The notes beneath the pieces are model-generated. The model ran no database searches. It had not been told where the DNA came from and worked only from the letters and a program-made list of their open reading frames with translations. A program made the translations under genes and the position numbers. Shown here in pieces: positions 27,364 through 35,349 of a stretch of 64,000 nucleotides of DNA. Within the stretch, counting starts at the first letter, position 1. The number at the start of each line of letters is the position of its first letter. Source of the stretch: Marinomonas primoryensis (GTDB taxonomy: Bacteria > Pseudomonadota > Gammaproteobacteria > Pseudomonadales > Marinomonadaceae); the NCBI RefSeq assembly GCF_013372285.1, contig NZ_CP054301.1, positions 2,411,001 through 2,475,000 on the forward strand, given 5' to 3'.

Positions 27364-27705
27364 TTAGCCTGCCAAAAACTCATCGACTGCGCTTAATGCC
27401 TGTGTGCCGTAGATAACCGCTGGGCCGCCGCCCATCATGAGTGCTACGTTGATGGTTTCAATCAGTTCTTCCCGAGTAGCACCAGCACGTAGTGCAGCTT
27501 TGGCGTGAGAGGCGATACAACCATCGCAGCGTGAAGCAATGCTGATGCTTAGTGCCATCATTTCTTTTACTTTCACTTCGAGTGCGCCCTCTTCCATGGC
27601 AGCTTTATGCATTGCCATAAAGCCATCTAAAATTTCAGGTGACGACTTGTGGTATTCACGGGCAAAAGCATTTTGCTCTTTGTTGATCTCTTTATAACTT
27701 TTCAT
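27364..27705 (-). CDS. AhpD-like carboxymuconolactone decarboxylase family protein
   Basis: 113 residues, all-alpha CMD fold. The AhpD redox motif is present: SRCDGCIASHAKAAL, with Cys-x-x-Cys and a following His as the proton relay. Such proteins act as alkylhydroperoxidases or thiol-disulfide relays. It is the last gene of a three-gene minus-strand run (permease, thioredoxin-like protein, this gene); the last two share an almost identical ribosome-binding leader (AGGAGCACT). Together they suggest a thiol-linked detoxification function, substrate unknown. Confidence 0.85.
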   Translation of the reverse strand: MKSYKEINKEQNAFAREYHKSSPEILDGFMAMHKAAMEEGALEVKVKEMMALSISIASRCDGCIASHAKAALRAGATREELIETINVALMMGGGPAVIYGTQALSAVDEFLAG

Positions 27706-27790
27706 AGTGCTCCTTGGTTTAAATAAACATTAGTAAAACCCAATATATAGATTCAACCAGAACGAGAAAAACACTGGTAGCCGAATTAGT

Positions 27791-28021
27791 CTAAAACCAG
27801 CTTTGTATTTTTTTCTTATCTGGGATGGAACCTGAGTGAACGAGAACCTCGTCTATTACCACGGCAGGGGTACTTAAAACACCATATTGCATGATGATTT
27901 CTACATTGGTTTCTTTGACTATGTTCACAGGCACTTCGTTTTCAGCCGCAATGTTTTTAATAAGTTCTGCCGTTTTTATGCATTTGTTACAACCACTGCC
28001 TAGTACTTTCACTTCTTTCAT
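27791..28021 (-). CDS. Small thioredoxin-like redox protein
   Basis: 76 residues. Begins 'MKEVKVLGSGCNKCIKTAEL' with a Cys-x-x-Cys near the N-terminus (residues 11 and 14), then 'YGVLSTPAVVIDEVLVHSG' containing the cis-Pro of the thioredoxin fold. This is the 'redox-active disulfide protein 2' type often encoded beside YraQ/ArsP-like permeases. Strong AGGAG ribosome-binding site. Probably delivers electrons or binds thiophilic metal(loid)s for the permease encoded just upstream; that is inference from gene order. Confidence 0.85.
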   Translation of the reverse strand: MKEVKVLGSGCNKCIKTAELIKNIAAENEVPVNIVKETNVEIIMQYGVLSTPAVVIDEVLVHSGSIPDKKKIQSWF

Positions 28022-28049
28022 TTTAGTGCTCCTTTTTCTATCTCAATGT

Positions 28050-29036
28050 TTAGTTAATGACATTTAGAATCCAACCCACGAGGGTGAAGGAAAAAAGTAA
28101 CAACGCGAGAATGATGGAGATCAGTTTCCATGTCATTACTTGTTTAAGTAGGATAAATTCTGGAAAACTGGCGGCAACGGTGCTCATGCAAAAGGCCATT
28201 GTGGTACCGATTGGCAGGCCTTTGGTGATTAAACTCTCCATAATAGGAATCACGCCCGTCGCATTTGAATACAGAGGAATACCAAGCAAAACGGCCATCG
28301 GCACAGACCACCATTGCCCGTCTCCAAGGTTACCTTCCAGCCAAGATACCGGTACATAACCGTGAAGCGCCGCGCCAAGCCCAACACCGATAAATACCCA
28401 TTTCCACACCCGTGTGAAAATGTCCCACAACTCACGTTTAGCAAAGTCGTGTCGCTCACTGAATGAAAGCTTTGGCTTTGTACTTGCACCGCTGATATTT
28501 GCCGTTGGCGGGGTTGCTGATTGATAAGCTTTTAATGCAAAGGGTTGTAGCATTCTTTCTGCACGAATGAGATCAAGAAACACGCCTCCCATAATACCCA
28601 CTGCCATGCCAACCAAGATATACATCAGGGTTATTTGCCAGCCAACCAAACTAAGTAGCAGTAACACCGCAACTTCGTTGATCAGCGGCGAGGTCAAAAG
28701 AAACGACATGGTGATGCCAACAGGAATGCCCGCCGAGGTAAAACCAAGAAATACTGGAATACTTGAACAAGAGCAAAACGGGGTAATGGCACCAAATACG
28801 GATCCGGTGATATAACCGATGAATCTGTTTTTACTAGCGAGATAATCACGAACTTTTTCGATGTTCAAAGAGGCACGAAGCAACGCGATAAAGTAGATCA
28901 TAATGATCAAGAGAAAAAAGATTTTCGTAGTGTCTTCAATAAAGAAATGAACCGCATCACCAAGTTTAGAATTCGGTGATAAGCCAAATAATACAAACGT
29001 AAGCCAGTCGGCCAATTCAGTAAATAAAGCCAGCAT
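28050..29036 (-). CDS. YraQ/ArsP-related permease
   Basis: About 328 residues from ATG 29036; the open frame reaches 29060, but an AGAGGA at the right distance favours 29036. Eight or so membrane spans in two halves, separated by a hydrophilic loop (about 175-210). The conserved motif 'ITPFCSCSSIPVFLGF' holds a Cys-x-Cys pair in the first half, the signature of this permease family. ArsP members export trivalent organoarsenicals; other members have no known substrate. With the thioredoxin-like and AhpD-like genes downstream, metal(loid) or thiol-adduct export is the best guess. It is 7.3 kb from the arsJ cluster, so a link is possible but not shown. Confidence 0.8.
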   Translation of the reverse strand: MLALFTELADWLTFVLFGLSPNSKLGDAVHFFIEDTTKIFFLLIIMIYFIALLRASLNIEKVRDYLASKNRFIGYITGSVFGAITPFCSCSSIPVFLGFTSAGIPVGITMSFLLTSPLINEVAVLLLLSLVGWQITLMYILVGMAVGIMGGVFLDLIRAERMLQPFALKAYQSATPPTANISGASTKPKLSFSERHDFAKRELWDIFTRVWKWVFIGVGLGAALHGYVPVSWLEGNLGDGQWWSVPMAVLLGIPLYSNATGVIPIMESLITKGLPIGTTMAFCMSTVAASFPEFILLKQVMTWKLISIILALLLFSFTLVGWILNVIN

Positions 29037-29154
29037 TTTATTCCTCTTATTTGACGTCATCTAGTAATGAATGATCAAAGATCACTTATCACACTACGCC
29101 TATGCATCCAGCAACACTATGTATGCTTGAATGAAAGCTGACCAGGATCAAATA

Positions 29155-29180
29155 AAAAAACGACCCGAAGGTCGTTTTTT
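29155..29180 (-). terminator. Intrinsic terminator after the truncated haemoglobin gene
   Basis: 11-bp stem AAAAAACGACC / GGTCGTTTTTT with a CGAA tetraloop, 28 bases downstream of the globin stop codon on the minus strand. Confidence 0.9.
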
Positions 29181-29207
29181 AAAGAATGCTATTTCGTTCT
29201 AATTCAC

Positions 29208-29639
29208 TTACTTATAAAGCATGTCATCGCGCATTGGCGCGAGCACTTTTAGCACTCGGTTTTGCTGCGGGTAGGTTAATCCGGCTTTTGCCATGGCGCT
29301 GACCAATAAATCAACCGTGGTATTGAAGTCGGTTTCGTTGATTTTTTGGCCTTGATGAACTTTCAACATAGTATCGCCAGTGTAAGTACAAGGGCCGCCG
29401 GTACTGACGCAAAGGTGCTCGTTGAATTTTTCACGAAAGCGTTTGATGTTGGATTTTTCAAAGTAACGATAAATGGTTTCATTAAAGCTGACCTCTTTAA
29501 TAAAATTGTTGGTAATGGCTTCTATCGTTGCTTGTCCGCCGATTTCTTTGTACAGACTTTCTGGCGCTTTCGATGGCGTTGCGCAGGCAACCAAGAAAAA
29601 GCACAGGGTAAATAAAGATGTTTTAATTAGCATTACCAT
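29208..29639 (-). CDS. Lipoprotein truncated haemoglobin (group 1)
   Basis: 143 residues. The N-terminus is a lipoprotein signal: a hydrophobic stretch ending FFLVACA, with LVAC as the lipobox (Cys about residue 19). The rest is a group 1 truncated globin: 'SLYKEIGGQATIEAITNNF', 'FREKFNEHLC.STGGPCTYTG' and 'MLKVHQG' with the proximal His. Truncated globins bind O2 or NO; a lipidated exported form would sit in the periplasm or on the outer membrane. Start overlaps the DUF3034 stop by 7 bases, so the two are translationally linked. Extra cysteines in the E-F region may form a disulfide outside the cytoplasm. Confidence 0.88.
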   Translation of the reverse strand: MVMLIKTSLFTLCFFLVACATPSKAPESLYKEIGGQATIEAITNNFIKEVSFNETIYRYFEKSNIKRFREKFNEHLCVSTGGPCTYTGDTMLKVHQGQKINETDFNTTVDLLVSAMAKAGLTYPQQNRVLKVLAPMRDDMLYK

Positions 29640-30499
29640 AAGTACCCCGTCATTGATAAATAGATGCCTTTTTGATCTTTCTTCGTAGCAACCGTGCCCA
29701 AGTCAGCATAAGCAGCGGTGATGTTGAAATTTTTATTTGGAAGGTAGCTGACAAAAACGTCTGTCCAATCGTCTTCTTCCACACTCGATAGATTGTTCGG
29801 TTTTTGACGATACTCCATGCCAACCACCCATTTAGGTGATAATAGCACCCCAACACTGCCTTCTAACATGACTTGGTAGTCGTTGTTATCTGGACCACCA
29901 TAACCCAACAAGCCCATTTCGTTGGCCTTGGTAGCGCGAGCGGTAAGGTTCCACACGAGGTTATAACCAGCCACAGCGGCTAAATGCACTTTGGTCGCGG
30001 CAACATAGAAATCCGTACCACTGTCGTTTTTTGCACCAAGGTAAGACGCAACAACATCGCTGTCTAATTGTTTATACTGCAAGCCGACACTGACTTGAGG
30101 GTAAGCTGAATACACCGCATCACCGTATAAGCGAACTTTTACGCCGATAACGTCTTGTTTGATTTCACCAGTATCCAATGCTTTTACTAAACCAACAGGC
30201 AAATCAAATGTTTGTTGAGCGTAACTAAGCTCTACTCGATCATAAAAACTGGCGGCAGCACCAATGGACGTTAATCGATAATCGGTGACGTTTACATCGG
30301 TCATAAATGCCGACGCTGCAATATCATCTTGGCTGTCATATCCCGCCAATGTGGCCCAAGGAACAAGTCCACCACCACCGCTGCCTTCTAGTTGTGAAAG
30401 CCCAGCTGTAGCGAGAAGTTTGCCGTCAGAGGCCAGGACAGGAAGTGCGAACAGCAATCCGAAACTGACGCCTAGCACGTTGATCATTACTTTATTCAT
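29633..30499 (-). CDS. DUF3034 family outer-membrane-like protein
   Basis: 288 residues from ATG 30499, which has an AGGA five bases upstream and opens a signal peptide (MNKVMINVLGVSFGLLFALP, cleavage after ASD/ALA region). The open frame extends 28 more codons upstream but those are Lys-rich and unlikely to be translated. The mature part is rich in alternating hydrophobic/aromatic strands ending in a terminal aromatic residue (GYLW), as in outer-membrane beta-barrels. DUF3034 has no known role; it commonly occurs with the two neighbours found here. Overlaps the globin gene by 7 bases. Confidence 0.8.
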   Translation of the reverse strand: MNKVMINVLGVSFGLLFALPVLASDGKLLATAGLSQLEGSGGGGLVPWATLAGYDSQDDIAASAFMTDVNVTDYRLTSIGAAASFYDRVELSYAQQTFDLPVGLVKALDTGEIKQDVIGVKVRLYGDAVYSAYPQVSVGLQYKQLDSDVVASYLGAKNDSGTDFYVAATKVHLAAVAGYNLVWNLTARATKANEMGLLGYGGPDNNDYQVMLEGSVGVLLSPKWVVGMEYRQKPNNLSSVEEDDWTDVFVSYLPNKNFNITAAYADLGTVATKKDQKGIYLSMTGYLW

Positions 30500-30598
30500 C
30501 ACGTTCCTACTTTTATAGCGTTTCTTGCTTAGCGATTCTTTCATATTGCTTTTAACGTTCTTTTTAATGATTCTTTTATACAATGACGCCCGCTGGAT

Positions 30599-31225
30599 TT
30601 ACCATTGTTTTTTTCCAAAACCGTAACCCATTGAGTGATCCATTATTTCAATGGGTGGCAAAAGCTCTAAAGAGAGGGTTTGCTCTGTGTCATTGGTGAT
30701 GTTGATTTCTTTTGTCGTATTAACACCCTCGATAAATCTTTCACTCCATAGCGTTACTATGTCACCTTGTTTAACAGGTAAGCTGGCTTTGCCATCTTTA
30801 TCGGTTTTTATCACATAACTATTGTCAGCGACGATAATATAACCAATCATATCGTCATGTATGTTACAGCCCAACACCACCAGACCCGGTTTATCGAATG
30901 CTATCGGTGGAATCTCTGACCCCTTGTAGAGCTTAATTTCAAAGGCTTTTGGCTTAGAAAAGCTGTAGACGTGGTGTCGAATGTCATCACTATTGGGGAA
31001 GTTAACATATTGACCTTTTTGTATAGCCAGAACGCGTGGTACAAAGGATTCATCAATTTGATCCATTATCGCGACGGCGTCAGGAGTACTCACGGATTCT
31101 TTAGATAACAGTATGACCGCATCAGAGACCGGTTTATTATCTTGATCCATGATGGTTAATGTCATGTCAGCATAGACATTTTGCAAGGTAAAAAAACACA
31201 TTAGAGCAATCAAATAACGCATCAT
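30599..31225 (-). CDS. Exported cupredoxin-like protein ('methylamine utilization protein' family)
   Basis: About 208 residues. Adjacent ATGs at 31225 and 31222 follow AAAGGAAAT; either may be used. A signal peptide (about 1-19, ending VYA) precedes a domain with the cupredoxin pattern: 'KGQYVNFPNSDDIRHHVYSF' with a copper-ligand His, and 'GLVVLGCNIHDDMIGYI' with the Cys-x-x-His ligands. The family is named after methylamine utilization but most members, like this one, lie far from mau genes. It leads a run of three exported proteins (this, DUF3034, lipoprotein globin), suggesting periplasmic electron transfer or gas sensing. A beta-rich C-terminal domain (about 145-200) may bind the partner. 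Confidence 0.8.
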   Translation of the reverse strand: MMRYLIALMCFFTLQNVYADMTLTIMDQDNKPVSDAVILLSKESVSTPDAVAIMDQIDESFVPRVLAIQKGQYVNFPNSDDIRHHVYSFSKPKAFEIKLYKGSEIPPIAFDKPGLVVLGCNIHDDMIGYIIVADNSYVIKTDKDGKASLPVKQGDIVTLWSERFIEGVNTTKEINITNDTEQTLSLELLPPIEIMDHSMGYGFGKKQW

Positions 31226-31344
31226 ATTTCCTTTTGATTTCATTCAATTTGTTTTAAGTCATAATGACAGCAAAGTAGTTATAAAATCATGATACTTTCT
31301 GTAACACGATTATCTATTAATCGATAAATAGATGACAAGGAACA

Positions 31345-32073
31345 ATGGCCGTGCGCGACTCAATCGAAGTAATTTCCTATCAAAACACCGCTAACGCGCA
31401 TTTACATAATCATACTCAAATTGTATTGCCACTTTCTGGGCGTCTGATTTTAGACGTTGAGAATAAACAGCAAACCGTGCAATGTGGCCAAGCCTGTTTT
31501 ATTTCCACTAGCCAAGCACATACCCATTTAGCGCAAGAAGATAATCTCTGTTTGGTGCTTAACGCGCTGCCAATATGGGACAGCAAGATTGAAAGCGAAT
31601 TCAGTTTTATCGATTTAACACCGCAAGCTCAGGCGTATTTGCCTTTTTTATCAAGCTTGGTAAGCGACACAAGTAGCCGTTTAAAAACACATCAAGCGCT
31701 TAACTTACTCGAACATTTATTGCCAATTCCTCAAGAAAAAATTGTCAAAGCCGACGCTCGTTTAGCAAAAGCAAAACAGCTGCTCGACCACCACTTTGAA
31801 GAATCATGGCACTTAGCGAAGTTGGCGTCAGAGGTTCATTTAAGCCCAAGCCAATTGGCCGTTTTGTTTAAGCGTCATTTAGGTATGACTCCAAAGCAAT
31901 ACATATTACAGCGCCGCCTTCGTGAAGCAAAATTATGGCTATCATCAAGCAATAAAAGCTTGGAAGAAATCGCCCAAAAAGTCGGCATAAGCAACGCCAG
32001 CGCCCTTGTGCGTTTATTCACCAAACATTATCAGATTACGCCTGGGTACTATCGAGCTAATCGTCCTCGCTGA
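31345..32073 (+). CDS. AraC-family transcriptional regulator
   Basis: 242 residues. An N-terminal cupin-like sensor (about 10-100, 'HLHNHTQIVLPLSGRLILDV') is followed by the two AraC helix-turn-helix motifs (about 145-240, with 'LAKLASEVHLSPSQLAVLFKRHLG' split over two stretches and 'SLEEIAQKVGISNASALVRLFTKHY'). AAGGA precedes the ATG. It is divergent from the cupredoxin/DUF3034/globin run (about 120 bases between starts), so that run is its probable target. Its 3' end overlaps the convergent substrate-binding-protein gene by 17 bases. The inducer is unknown. Confidence 0.88.
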   Translation: MAVRDSIEVISYQNTANAHLHNHTQIVLPLSGRLILDVENKQQTVQCGQACFISTSQAHTHLAQEDNLCLVLNALPIWDSKIESEFSFIDLTPQAQAYLPFLSSLVSDTSSRLKTHQALNLLEHLLPIPQEKIVKADARLAKAKQLLDHHFEESWHLAKLASEVHLSPSQLAVLFKRHLGMTPKQYILQRRLREAKLWLSSSNKSLEEIAQKVGISNASALVRLFTKHYQITPGYYRANRPR

Positions 32074-33121
32074 TTTCCAGCGCCATTTCCCAGTTACGAA
32101 TAAAGCGTTTTTGCTTGGCATAATCGCGCCCAACCAAAAGCTGCTGATCCAATTCAATCACACCCGTTGGCCCTGGTGCATTAACCACATAAGGATCATT
32201 AGGGTTGTTTAAATCGGGACGAATTGGAAACAACAAGCCTTGCGTTTGCATCATTCCTTGCGCTTTGTCGGATAATAAATAATCTAAAAAAACACCAGCA
32301 TCTTCTGCGTTTGGCGCACTTTTAGGAATCAAAGCCACACGCATCAACATTAGGGTGTAATCCTTTGGCAGAATCATTTTTAGCCTATCATCATCTCGCG
32401 CTCTTTGTGATGCGTAAGAACCAAGCAGGTTATAACCCAATACCAATTTACCTGACGCAACATCGTCGATAATCTCATGAGTGCAGCAATAGGTTTGAAC
32501 ATCGTGACTGCCAAAAGCCTCCAGTAAACGACCCCATGTCACATCGGCTTGGCGCGCGTCTTGGCTTGCCAATAAGTACCCCACTCCGCTTTTTCGAATA
32601 TCGTAAGTACCGATACGCTTAGTCACGGCTTTTTCATTCTGTCGAATCGTTTGCAATAACGACTGCCGATCTTCTGGCAAATTACCCGGAAAGGCTTTTT
32701 TATTGACTAACATCACAATGGGTTCCAGCGAAAATGCGAACAGCTGGTTTCGCCATTTAAAATCTTCAGGCAAGCGATCGGTAAAACTAGACTGGTAGGT
32801 TTGTGCATAACCGTCGTTGACTAATTTAAGGTGTAAATCCATGGCGCTGCTGACAACTAAACTGGCTTGCGGCTTTTTTTGTTCCTTGATCGTCTGGTAA
32901 TACAACTCCAATGTATTGACGTCTCGATAGGCCACTCTTACATCAGGGTGAAGGGCAACAAACTCGGTTAAAATGGGTTCAAAGGACGCCAAATCCATCG
33001 CAGAATTAATATATAAAACTCGCAACGCGTCCTCTTTACCAAACCACACTGGCTCCTCAGCCCATAGTTTAGCGCCGCTTACACTTAGTATTAGGCTCAT
33101 GCAGAAAAAAAACCGTTTCAT
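32057..33121 (-). CDS. Periplasmic substrate-binding protein linked to the two-component system
   Basis: 354 residues. Signal peptide at 1-21 (MKRFFFCMSLILSVSGAKLW then AE). The rest is a class 2 ABC-type periplasmic binding protein ('LRVLYINSAMDLASFEPILTEF' over two stretches; 'PQASLVVSSAMDLHLKLVNDG'; 'KSGVGYLLASQDA'), similar to iron/organic-acid binders. No ABC permease or ATPase is nearby. Instead it overlaps the histidine kinase gene by 4 bases (ATGA), so it probably serves as the ligand-binding accessory of the kinase, as known for TctDE-type three-component systems. Ligand unknown; tricarboxylate is a guess from the adjacent tctCBA. Confidence 0.82.
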   Translation of the reverse strand: MKRFFFCMSLILSVSGAKLWAEEPVWFGKEDALRVLYINSAMDLASFEPILTEFVALHPDVRVAYRDVNTLELYYQTIKEQKKPQASLVVSSAMDLHLKLVNDGYAQTYQSSFTDRLPEDFKWRNQLFAFSLEPIVMLVNKKAFPGNLPEDRQSLLQTIRQNEKAVTKRIGTYDIRKSGVGYLLASQDARQADVTWGRLLEAFGSHDVQTYCCTHEIIDDVASGKLVLGYNLLGSYASQRARDDDRLKMILPKDYTLMLMRVALIPKSAPNAEDAGVFLDYLLSDKAQGMMQTQGLLFPIRPDLNNPNDPYVVNAPGPTGVIELDQQLLVGRDYAKQKRFIRNWEMALEISEDD

Positions 33122-34596
33122 GTTGTGCCCTCATTGAACGTAAATTTGGCAAAGTCCACTTGAAACGTGGTGCCTTTTGGCTCTGTGTCCAGTATTTTGA
33201 TTCTGGCAGAGTGATGGTCAACAATGTCTTTTACCATCGCCAAGCCAACACCGCTGCCGGCAATGTCATAGCGACCTCGATAGAAACGCTCAAAAACCCG
33301 CTCTTTTTCTATGTCTGGAATACCGCCGCCGTAGTCGATCACCTTTATGCGATAAAAACGCTCAAATTCGTTTACTTGGACAATCACTTCGGTGGCGTGT
33401 TCAACACCTAGCCCACTATAGCGCACGGCATTTTCGATTAAATTTTGCATCATTTGCTGAATTGAAAAGCTGTCGCCCAATATCAAGGTTTGTTGCAACT
33501 CACAATCTAAAGAAAGATGCACGCCTTGATGCAAGGCTGTCACAGCCTGCTCTCGACACGATGCTTTGATCGGCTCCAGCAGTTCAATAGGCTCCAATCG
33601 GTGTGTTTGCAAACGATGAGAGACCACCGCTTGATTAAGCAACAAGGTCACCGTTTGACTCAAGGTATCACACTGTTTAACGATGTTTTCTAGCGTCTGA
33701 TATTGTCGTTCTGGCGACGTATTGTCTGCTGATGTATTGTCTCGTGCATTTTCCGCTAACGCTCTCAGACTCGCCAATGGTGTGCGCAATTGATGAGCCG
33801 CGTCCGCAGTATAGTTTTCGAGTTGCTCTAAGTTGGTTTGAAGTCGTGCCATGAAGTGATTAATGGCAACTTTAAGGTGATGAGTTTCTTTCGGGGTATT
33901 AATGTCTATTGGCGTTAAATCCCCCATGGCTCGCTCTTCTAACGCCCGCTCGATTCGATGCAAAGGTCGTAGTACAAGATGGCTACCAATGATGATCAAG
34001 GTGATCGCAACCAAGGCAATAAACACCACCACCTCCACGGCTTTTTGCGTTACAGCGGACGCCATTTCTTCTCTTGATAAACGCGTTTGACCCAACACGA
34101 TACGCACAGTTTGCGCCGTTTCTGGATCAGTAAGATATCGTTCAACCCAAGCAAAACGCACCAATTCACCAGAATATTCTTGGTTATAGAATTGTATTTG
34201 ATCTAGCACCGGTGGTTTAGGCGGCATGCTATCAAGGTCTTGATAACCAGTAATAAACCCCTGCTCTAAACTTTCGACTTTATAAAAAACTCGGTCTTCT
34301 TCTGCTTGCGCCAAGGTGGCAAACGCCGACCACGGGATATCGATACTCACTTCGTTACGTATTAGGCCGACATTCTCGTCCATTTGCAGCAAAGCGCTGC
34401 GTAATAAGCGGTCATAGGATAAATCGGCCAGCTTTTGACTGTAATCAAAAATCAAATTGATGGCCAAACTGGCAATAATACCAATGACCAACACCCCGCC
34501 GACGATAAAACGAACACGCAGTGACGGCGCTTTTCTTAAGGCGTTTCTTTCTTCCTCTTCACTGAGGTTTCGATGATTTAGTGATTTCTGCCACAT
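33118..34596 (-). CDS. TctE/QseC-type sensor histidine kinase
   Basis: About 492 residues from ATG 34596 (the frame opens at a TTG two codons earlier; AGAGGA fits the ATG). Two membrane helices (about 30-50 and 190-212) enclose a periplasmic sensor with the TctE N-terminal pattern. Then HAMP (about 213-265), the phosphoacceptor motif 'DAAHQLRTPLASLR', and an HATPase_c domain with 'NLIENAVRYSG' (N box), 'VIDYGGGIPD' (G1) and 'GVGLAMVKDIV' (G2). Intact for autophosphorylation. The gene overlaps the response regulator by 38 bases and the binding-protein gene by 4, forming a tight operon. Confidence 0.9.
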   Translation of the reverse strand: MWQKSLNHRNLSEEEERNALRKAPSLRVRFIVGGVLVIGIIASLAINLIFDYSQKLADLSYDRLLRSALLQMDENVGLIRNEVSIDIPWSAFATLAQAEEDRVFYKVESLEQGFITGYQDLDSMPPKPPVLDQIQFYNQEYSGELVRFAWVERYLTDPETAQTVRIVLGQTRLSREEMASAVTQKAVEVVVFIALVAITLIIIGSHLVLRPLHRIERALEERAMGDLTPIDINTPKETHHLKVAINHFMARLQTNLEQLENYTADAAHQLRTPLASLRALAENARDNTSADNTSPERQYQTLENIVKQCDTLSQTVTLLLNQAVVSHRLQTHRLEPIELLEPIKASCREQAVTALHQGVHLSLDCELQQTLILGDSFSIQQMMQNLIENAVRYSGLGVEHATEVIVQVNEFERFYRIKVIDYGGGIPDIEKERVFERFYRGRYDIAGSGVGLAMVKDIVDHHSARIKILDTEPKGTTFQVDFAKFTFNEGTT

Positions 34597-35242
34597 AGCC
34601 AATTCCTCTTAGGGTGCTGATCGCCAAATCACCCTTGACCATTTTTTTTCGTAAACGGCCAACATACAGTTCAATCGCATTAGGGCCCGGTGTTTCATTA
34701 AAATTAAATAAGTGATCGGTGATTTCGTCTTTGCTCAATACACGACCTAAATGGCCGAGAAATATTTCCAGCAAGCGAAATTCTCGATTGGTAATAGCGG
34801 TCAGCTCGCCATCAATAAACACCTGTCGGCTGTCACGATTTACCGTGATGTTTCCGTGTTCAGTGACATTCGTGGCGTAGCCTTGTTTGCGGCGCAATAA
34901 CGCTCTACAGCGTGCTTCCAACTCACCAAAATCAAATGGCTTGGTTAAATAATCGTCAGCGCCTTCGTCTAACAGCCGTATTCGATCTTCTATTTGATCG
35001 CGCGCTGTTAAAATCAGCACGGGAGTATCGTCATCACGCTGTCGCAGCTTTTGCAACAATTGCAATCCTGATAAGCCAGGCAGATTAAGGTCTAGCAGTA
35101 TCAAATCCACAGCTTGATATTTAAGAAGCTCATCCGCACGCTTACCATCTCCGATCAAATCTACGCCATGTCCTAGGCTTGTTAATCGTTCACAGATCGC
35201 TTGCCCTAAGACCTGAGTATCTTCTACCACCAGAATTCGCAT
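34559..35242 (-). CDS. OmpR-family response regulator (TctD-like)
   Basis: 227 residues. Receiver domain with the acidic pair (VVEDTQ), phosphoacceptor Asp in 'DLILLDLNLPG' (about residue 51), and the conserved Lys in 'DDYLTKPF' (about 101). The C-terminal winged helix (about 130-220) has the OmpR/PhoB recognition pattern ('TNREFRLLEIFL', 'NAIELYVGRLRKKM'). It lies between tctA, from which it is separated by a terminator hairpin, and its kinase. TctD-like regulators activate tctCBA in response to citrate-like acids; by position this is the probable control of the adjacent tct operon. Confidence 0.92.
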   Translation of the reverse strand: MRILVVEDTQVLGQAICERLTSLGHGVDLIGDGKRADELLKYQAVDLILLDLNLPGLSGLQLLQKLRQRDDDTPVLILTARDQIEDRIRLLDEGADDYLTKPFDFGELEARCRALLRRKQGYATNVTEHGNITVNRDSRQVFIDGELTAITNREFRLLEIFLGHLGRVLSKDEITDHLFNFNETPGPNAIELYVGRLRKKMVKGDLAISTLRGIGYVAEITKSSKPQ

Positions 35243-35288
35243 ACGTATTTAGCCATTATGTTTTTTTATTTTTCATCATAAAAACAAC

Positions 35289-35320
35289 AAAATTCGAGCA
35301 ACGTGAGTTGCTCGAATTTT
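35289..35320. terminator. Terminator between tctA and the response regulator gene
   Basis: Perfect 14-bp stem AAAATTCGAGCAAC / GTTGCTCGAATTTT with a GTGA loop, T-run on both sides. It separates the transporter operon from the regulatory operon. Confidence 0.88.
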
Positions 35321-35349
35321 TTGTCGCAATACCGTTAGTATTGCAGGGC

